DNA of 59,220 bases from Hylemonella gracilis ATCC 19624. Lineage in GTDB: Bacteria; Pseudomonadota; Gammaproteobacteria; Burkholderiales; Burkholderiaceae_C. Below the pieces are notes generated by a model that saw only the letters and a list, made by a program, of their open reading frames with translations, searched no databases and was not told the DNA's origin. Location: contig NZ_AEGR01000001.1 in the NCBI RefSeq assembly GCF_000211835.1, forward strand, positions 1 through 59,220, read 5' to 3'. Every line of letters starts with the position of its first letter. Positions within the stretch are counted from its first letter, which is position 1. Made by a program: the position numbers and the translations under genes. Shown one piece after another: positions 55,587-59,220 of this stretch.

Positions 55587-56447
55587 CTAGAAGCGGTAGA
55601 GGACTGCCGCGATGGCCAGGGTGTTGCGCGTATCGCGCACCAGGGGACTGTCCGCCGCCTCTCCTTGCCAGTGAGTCTGGCTGACCGTCAGCAAGCCGGT
55701 GACCGTGGGTGAGAACAGCTGGATGAAGGTCAATGACAGACGCACATCGCGCAAGCCGCCGCGCGTCTCGTATTCCTCGTAGCCGCTGGACGCGGACTGC
55801 GCCCGTGTCACGCCGAAATAGGTTTGCATATAGGCCTGATTGGCCCAATTCGCCGCGAGGCCCAGGTTCATCAGGCTGCGCTCCCCGATCCGCGTGCCCC
55901 AGCCCAAGCCCAGCTCAGCCTGCCCGCCGTGGCGATCCTCGCCCGAGCCGTAGCGCAGGTGGGAGCGCACGCTCAGGTTTCCGCCCAGCCAGACTCCCAG
56001 CCGCTGCTGCGCAAAGATCCCCGGCTCGGCCTCGCGGTTGACCTTACCCATGCCGTCCAGCGCGGGATCATCGCTTTCCTCGCGATCGGGAGAGACGCCG
56101 ACGTGCGCCCCTAGGCGCAGGCCGGGTGCGGGCGATCCCGCGTAACCGACGCCGTTGAGGCCATCGATGAACCAGCCGTTGGCCCAGCGGTAGCTGAAGT
56201 AAGGCAGGGCCCGCAAGCGGTTTTGATCCGCGCCCATGTAGCGCGGGGTGCTGAGCACCGCCGCGCCGATCTGGCCCACGTCCACCCCCGGCGGGCCGTC
56301 TCCGCCCCCGTCGCCAAATTGTGCCCAGGCGGTAGGCGTGGCTGCCAGAGCCAACACGACCAGGCTCCTGACCATCCAGCACCTGGCGCCAGCCGCCGCA
56401 CATCCGGCCAGGCTCAGCCAGCTCGCCCGCATCACGTTCATGGTCAT
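55587..56447 (-). CDS. MipA/OmpV-family outer-membrane protein
   Basis: The 286-residue frame has a signal peptide ending near ATPTAWA, then a beta-barrel of the MipA/OmpV type (VGQIGAAVLSTPRYMGADQN, RALPYFSYRWANGWFIDG, GLRLGAHVGVSPDREESDD, and a terminal AIAAVLYRF with the C-terminal Phe of outer-membrane barrels). Members include MipA, an MltA-interacting scaffold, and porin-like OmpV. The first ATG (56447) follows bamC by 7 bases; ATGs at 56441 (GGGGA upstream) and 56375 (MVRSLVVLALAAT) are alternatives, the last giving the cleanest signal peptide. Confidence 0.88.
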   Translation of the reverse strand: MTMNVMRASWLSLAGCAAAGARCWMVRSLVVLALAATPTAWAQFGDGGGDGPPGVDVGQIGAAVLSTPRYMGADQNRLRALPYFSYRWANGWFIDGLNGVGYAGSPAPGLRLGAHVGVSPDREESDDPALDGMGKVNREAEPGIFAQQRLGVWLGGNLSVRSHLRYGSGEDRHGGQAELGLGWGTRIGERSLMNLGLAANWANQAYMQTYFGVTRAQSASSGYEEYETRGGLRDVRLSLTFIQLFSPTVTGLLTVSQTHWQGEAADSPLVRDTRNTLAIAAVLYRF

Positions 56448-56454
56448 CCCCGGC

Positions 56455-57624
56455 TCAGCGCAGATCGTCCGCGATCACCTGCAGGATGTTGCGCGCTGGC
56501 TCGGAGCGCTCGGGCGCACCTTCCGCGTTGAGCACGGTCACGGTGCTCTGGTTGCCCTCGGCCCGTACCGTGATGCGGTAGCGGCGAGGCGTCTTGTCCA
56601 GGGGCTTCGCGCCGCCAAAGGTGCGTGCCCACCAGCCCGGCTCTTCCTCGCCGGACTTGGGCGGTTGCACATAACGCACGTAGTAGATGCCCTGGCTGCG
56701 GTCACGGTCTTCCACGGTGAAGCCCGTGCGGTCCAGCGTCAGGCCGACCCGTCGCCATGCACGGTCGAAAGGCTCGCGCACGGTGACCAGGGGTTGGCCG
56801 TTGCGTTGCTCCAGCTGCGCGGTCTTGGGTGGTGCCTGGGCTGGGTCGTTCAACGCCGCGGTCTGCCGATCCGACTGCGCGTCCGCCTGTTCGGCCGGAG
56901 CGCCCAGCTTGAGCATCAAGCGGCGCAGCATCTCGATTTCCATTTCCGGATCGGAAGCGCGCGGTTGCCAGGCAGTTTGACGTTTCCCCTCGGGATTGGA
57001 GCCCGAATCGTCCGTGTAAACCTCCTCTAGGCCACGGTGGCTGATGTAGATCTCGGTGCTGGTGCCGCCATTGGGGCCGGCGACACGCTCAACGCGCGTG
57101 CGGTACAGGTCCAGGGTGCTGGTGGACATCAAAGCGCCCAGGATCTTGCGCATGAAGTTCTGCGGCAGCTTGGCGCGGTTTTCAGCCCACTCGGTTTCCA
57201 TCAGGCCCAGCTTGGGCTCATCCAGCGTCAGTTTCAGCCCGGTCTCTTCCCAGAAGCTGCGCAACTTCGGCCAGACGTCTTCCGGTGTCATGCCCGTCGC
57301 CACCAGCCAACGCATGCCGCCCTGGCCTTCCAGGCGCAGGCTCGGCACATTCGGCGCCACAGTCTGCGCGCGGGGCGCCTGCGGCGAGCTGGCCATGCCG
57401 CTGCCATAGGTGCTGGCGCTGACCGTGCTTCCAGGCAAGGCGTAGCGTGTGTCCTGGGGCAATTGCGTCAGATCCGGAGGCACCGCCAAGGGCGTGTTTT
57501 GGACGGCCGCGCCATAGTCCACCTTGTCGCCCTCAAGCGCGGAGCAGGCGCACAGCAGCAGGGACGACAGCAGCACAAGGCCCCGCTGCAGCGCGCGGGG
57601 ACGGAGAGGAGAAACGGAATTCAA
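56455..57624 (-). CDS. bamC: Outer-membrane protein assembly factor BamC
   Basis: The 389-residue protein (NlpB) is a BAM-complex lipoprotein. It begins with a TTG start at 57624 preceded by AAGGAAAG; the lipobox is LLCAC (Cys27). An unstructured N-terminal stretch (DYGAAVQNTPLAVPPDLTQL, which binds BamD) is followed by two helix-grip domains (RWLVATGMTPEDVWPKLRSF and VTVREPFDRAWRRVGLTLDR). The frame is open to 57711, but that part carries neither signal peptide nor ribosome site. It follows dapA and precedes mipA in one direction, the usual Burkholderiales order. Confidence 0.92.
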   Translation of the reverse strand: MNSVSPLRPRALQRGLVLLSSLLLCACSALEGDKVDYGAAVQNTPLAVPPDLTQLPQDTRYALPGSTVSASTYGSGMASSPQAPRAQTVAPNVPSLRLEGQGGMRWLVATGMTPEDVWPKLRSFWEETGLKLTLDEPKLGLMETEWAENRAKLPQNFMRKILGALMSTSTLDLYRTRVERVAGPNGGTSTEIYISHRGLEEVYTDDSGSNPEGKRQTAWQPRASDPEMEIEMLRRLMLKLGAPAEQADAQSDRQTAALNDPAQAPPKTAQLEQRNGQPLVTVREPFDRAWRRVGLTLDRTGFTVEDRDRSQGIYYVRYVQPPKSGEEEPGWWARTFGGAKPLDKTPRRYRITVRAEGNQSTVTVLNAEGAPERSEPARNILQVIADDLR

Positions 57625-57694
57625 AGGGCTTTCCTTCTTGGGGGCAGACCGGCGGAGTCGGGCCTGCGTCACGGGACTGTGGTGTCGGGCTCGA

Positions 57695-58594
57695 TCAGAG
57701 CATGCCGGCAACGCGCAGGGCGCCTTCCACGGCCGTCTGGCCGCTGGCCGACAGAGGGGTCAGTGGCAGACGCAAGGCGCCGCCGCAGCGGTCCAGGCGG
57801 GCCAGCGCCCACTTGACGGGGATGGGGTTGGGCTCGACGAAGAGCTGGCGGTGCAGGGGCATGAGGCGGAACTGGATTTCCATGGCGCGCTTCACATCGC
57901 CGGCGATGGCCGCCACGCAGAGCTCGTGCATCAGCCGCGGCGCGACATTGGCCGTCACGCTCACGTTGCCTTGACCTCCGCAGAGCATCAGCGCCACGGC
58001 GGTGGGGTCGTCGCCGGAGTAGATGGCGAAATTCTTGTTGACCTTGGGCACCTCGCGGATCAGCCACTGCGCGCGCTCGATGTTGCCCGTGGCTTCCTTG
58101 ATGCCGACGATGCCGGGCACTTCGGCCAGGCGCAGCACCGTGTCATGCGTCATGTCGGCCACGGTGCGGCCCGGCACGTTGTACAGGATCACGGGCAGGT
58201 CCACCGCCTCCGCGATTTTCTTAAAGTGTTGGTACTGGCCTTCCTGGGTCGGCTTGTTGTAGTAGGGCACGACCTGCAGCTGGCAGTCGGCGCCGACGTT
58301 TTTGGCGAACTTGGCCAATTCCACCGCCTCGGCCGTGGAGTTGGCGCCGCAGCCGGCCATGATGGGCACGTGCTTGGCGTGCTTGCGCGCCTGTTCGACC
58401 GAGACGCGGATGATTTCGCAGTGTTCCTCCACGCTGACCGTGGGCGATTCACCGGTGGTGCCGACCACGCCGATGCAGTCCGTGCCCTCGGCGATGTGCC
58501 AGTCGATCAGGGAACGCAGCGTGGGGTAGTCGACGCTGCCGTCGTCGTGCATCGGGGTGACGAGGGCCACGATGCTGCCAGTGATGGGGGTCAT
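57695..58594 (-). CDS. dapA: 4-hydroxy-tetrahydrodipicolinate synthase
   Basis: The 299-residue protein is a TIM-barrel lyase of lysine and diaminopimelate synthesis. The catalytic residues are in place: the Thr pair of [11 protein letters not shown], the Tyr of [12 protein letters not shown] (about 133), and the Schiff-base Lys of [11 protein letters not shown] (about 161). Pyruvate and aspartate semialdehyde condense in the cytosol. It starts [20 protein letters not shown]. bamC follows 70 bases downstream. Confidence 0.97.
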   Translation of the reverse strand: MTPITGSIVALVTPMHDDGSVDYPTLRSLIDWHIAEGTDCIGVVGTTGESPTVSVEEHCEIIRVSVEQARKHAKHVPIMAGCGANSTAEAVELAKFAKNVGADCQLQVVPYYNKPTQEGQYQHFKKIAEAVDLPVILYNVPGRTVADMTHDTVLRLAEVPGIVGIKEATGNIERAQWLIREVPKVNKNFAIYSGDDPTAVALMLCGGQGNVSVTANVAPRLMHELCVAAIAGDVKRAMEIQFRLMPLHRQLFVEPNPIPVKWALARLDRCGGALRLPLTPLSASGQTAVEGALRVAGML

Positions 58595-58696
58595 GTCGGA
58601 CTGGAATGAGAGGTTGGTCGTTCTGTAGCGCCGGGCTGGCGGCCTGCGCTGTTACAGGCAAAGGGCTATTTTACGGTCCCCGGGCCAGGGGCCCGC

Positions 58697-59220
58697 CTAT
58701 TCCCGCACGGCCGCGACACGTTGCACGCAGCGTGTGGGGCCGTCCAGGGTGACGTCTTCATAGGCGATCACGCGCAGCGGCACCGGGCCGTTCGCGCAGG
58801 CGGCGAGCAGTTCCCCCGGACGCAGCAGGAAGTCCGGGTTCGACGGTTTGCCGAATCGCTCGTTGCCCAGCGCGAAGGTTTCGTAGATCAGCGCGCCACC
58901 CGGGGCCACGCTTTGGACCAGCGTGGGCAGCAGCGCTCGCCAGAGGTAATTCGTCACGATCACACCGGCGAAGGTCTGAGCGGCCAGCGGCCAAGGGCCG
59001 TGTTCGAGGTCGGCTTCGATCAAGTTCGCCTCGGGCAAGGCCAGGCGCACGGTGGCCAAGGCTGATCCGTCACGGTCCACGCCAGTGACCGGGTGTCCGC
59101 GTTCATGGAAGAAGCGCAGGTGACGTCCCCTGCCACAGGCCACGTCGAGCACCTTGCCCGCCTGCCGGCCACCATCGGCATCGGCATCGGCATCGGCATC
59201 GGCATCGGCATCGGCATCGG
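58697..59220 (-). CDS. Class I SAM-dependent methyltransferase, N-terminal end outside the window
   Basis: The visible 174 codons run from the window edge to the stop at 58697. The SAM loop is KVLDVACGRGRHLRFF, followed by GHPVTGVDRDGSAL, NLIEADLEHGPWPLAAQTF and VIVTNYLWRALLPTL. The C-terminus ends TRCVQRVAAVRE. Upstream of KVLDV the frame reads (Asp-Ala)n from a GATGCC repeat, so the start lies beyond 59220 or is one of the GTG codons nearby (59152). It resembles tellurite-resistance TehB-like or unassigned methyltransferases; the substrate is unknown. It follows dapA by 102 bases upstream on the same strand. Confidence 0.85.
   Translation of the reverse strand, partial: DADADADADADADADGGRQAGKVLDVACGRGRHLRFFHERGHPVTGVDRDGSALATVRLALPEANLIEADLEHGPWPLAAQTFAGVIVTNYLWRALLPTLVQSVAPGGALIYETFALGNERFGKPSNPDFLLRPGELLAACANGPVPLRVIAYEDVTLDGPTRCVQRVAAVRE
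59174..59220. repeat. GATGCC (minus strand) hexanucleotide tandem repeat, running off the window edge
   Basis: On the plus strand ATCGGC is repeated nearly eight times (47 bases) with no visible imperfection up to the last base. On the minus strand it lies in frame in the methyltransferase gene as Asp-Ala repeats. The unit length is six, so copy-number change keeps the frame. The full length cannot be seen. Confidence 0.9.

Noticed and set aside
59020-59217. Met-Pro repeat frame at the window edge
   Set aside because: It is another frame of the GATGCC repeat and runs over the methyltransferase domain; no ribosome site.

Overview
The window is G+C-rich (roughly two thirds by eye) and tightly packed. 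It looks like the chromosome of a beta-proteobacterium of the order Burkholderiales, most likely Comamonadaceae. The main reasons are the TCA block (sdhCDAB-sdhE-gltA, a GntR regulator, then mdh, a CitE-like lyase and acnB), the pyrG-eno-ftsB order, and the dapA-bamC pairing. This assignment is from gene order and protein similarity by memory, not from a search.

Layout. 1-0.75 kb: the end of a very large beta-helix surface protein, cut by the window edge, followed by a stand-alone EAL protein. 2-10 kb: an accessory stretch of small single-domain genes (GNAT, truncated globin, GFA, DUF4188, VOC, GFA/DUF6151-DUF6958, DUF1772, DUF3052, SLOG, SnoaL) ending in a YciI gene coupled to an ECF42-type sigma factor. 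Two promoters with the spacing TGTCGA-N17-CG(A/T)C lie in this stretch. One is upstream of yciI-sigma, the other upstream of the GFA/DUF6958 pair, which suggests a local sigma regulon. A lower-GC lipoprotein gene with a PDZ-like domain follows. 10.9-22 kb: the TCA-cycle cluster, with a divergent GntR/mdh control region carrying a perfect palindrome. 22-28 kb: a secreted zinc metalloprotease lipoprotein and partner lipoprotein, then DUF486, a DUF47-Pit phosphate module, a cyclic-nucleotide-binding protein and a TM2 protein. 28-30.5 kb: the rpsP-rimM-trmD-rplS operon.

30.6-42 kb: NUDIX hydrolase, CobD-like membrane protein, a 7TM hybrid kinase with an AraC-type response regulator and a divergent TPR gene, rsgA with an M48 protease, orn, and a DEAD-box helicase whose roughly 220-base leader holds five successive hairpins. 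42-49 kb: a lipoprotein, a coiled-coil/HTH protein with two nearby palindromes, gamma carbonic anhydrase, hslO, and the pyrG-eno-ftsB-P-loop operon. 48.86-49.11 kb: a roughly 250-base nested inverted-repeat element filling the pyrG/coaBC gap. 49-59.2 kb: coaBC-dut-GNAT, opgD-slyD, a RoxA-like oxygenase, an Ala-rich lipoprotein, dapA-bamC-mipA, and a methyltransferase whose N-terminal part runs into a GATGCC hexanucleotide repeat at the window edge.

Most of the window is core metabolism and housekeeping. The less explained parts are the ECF42-type promoter pair, the helicase leader, the pyrG/coaBC palindromic element, the hexanucleotide repeat and the LTD-metalloprotease locus. No rRNA, tRNA, CRISPR array, transposase or prophage gene was seen.
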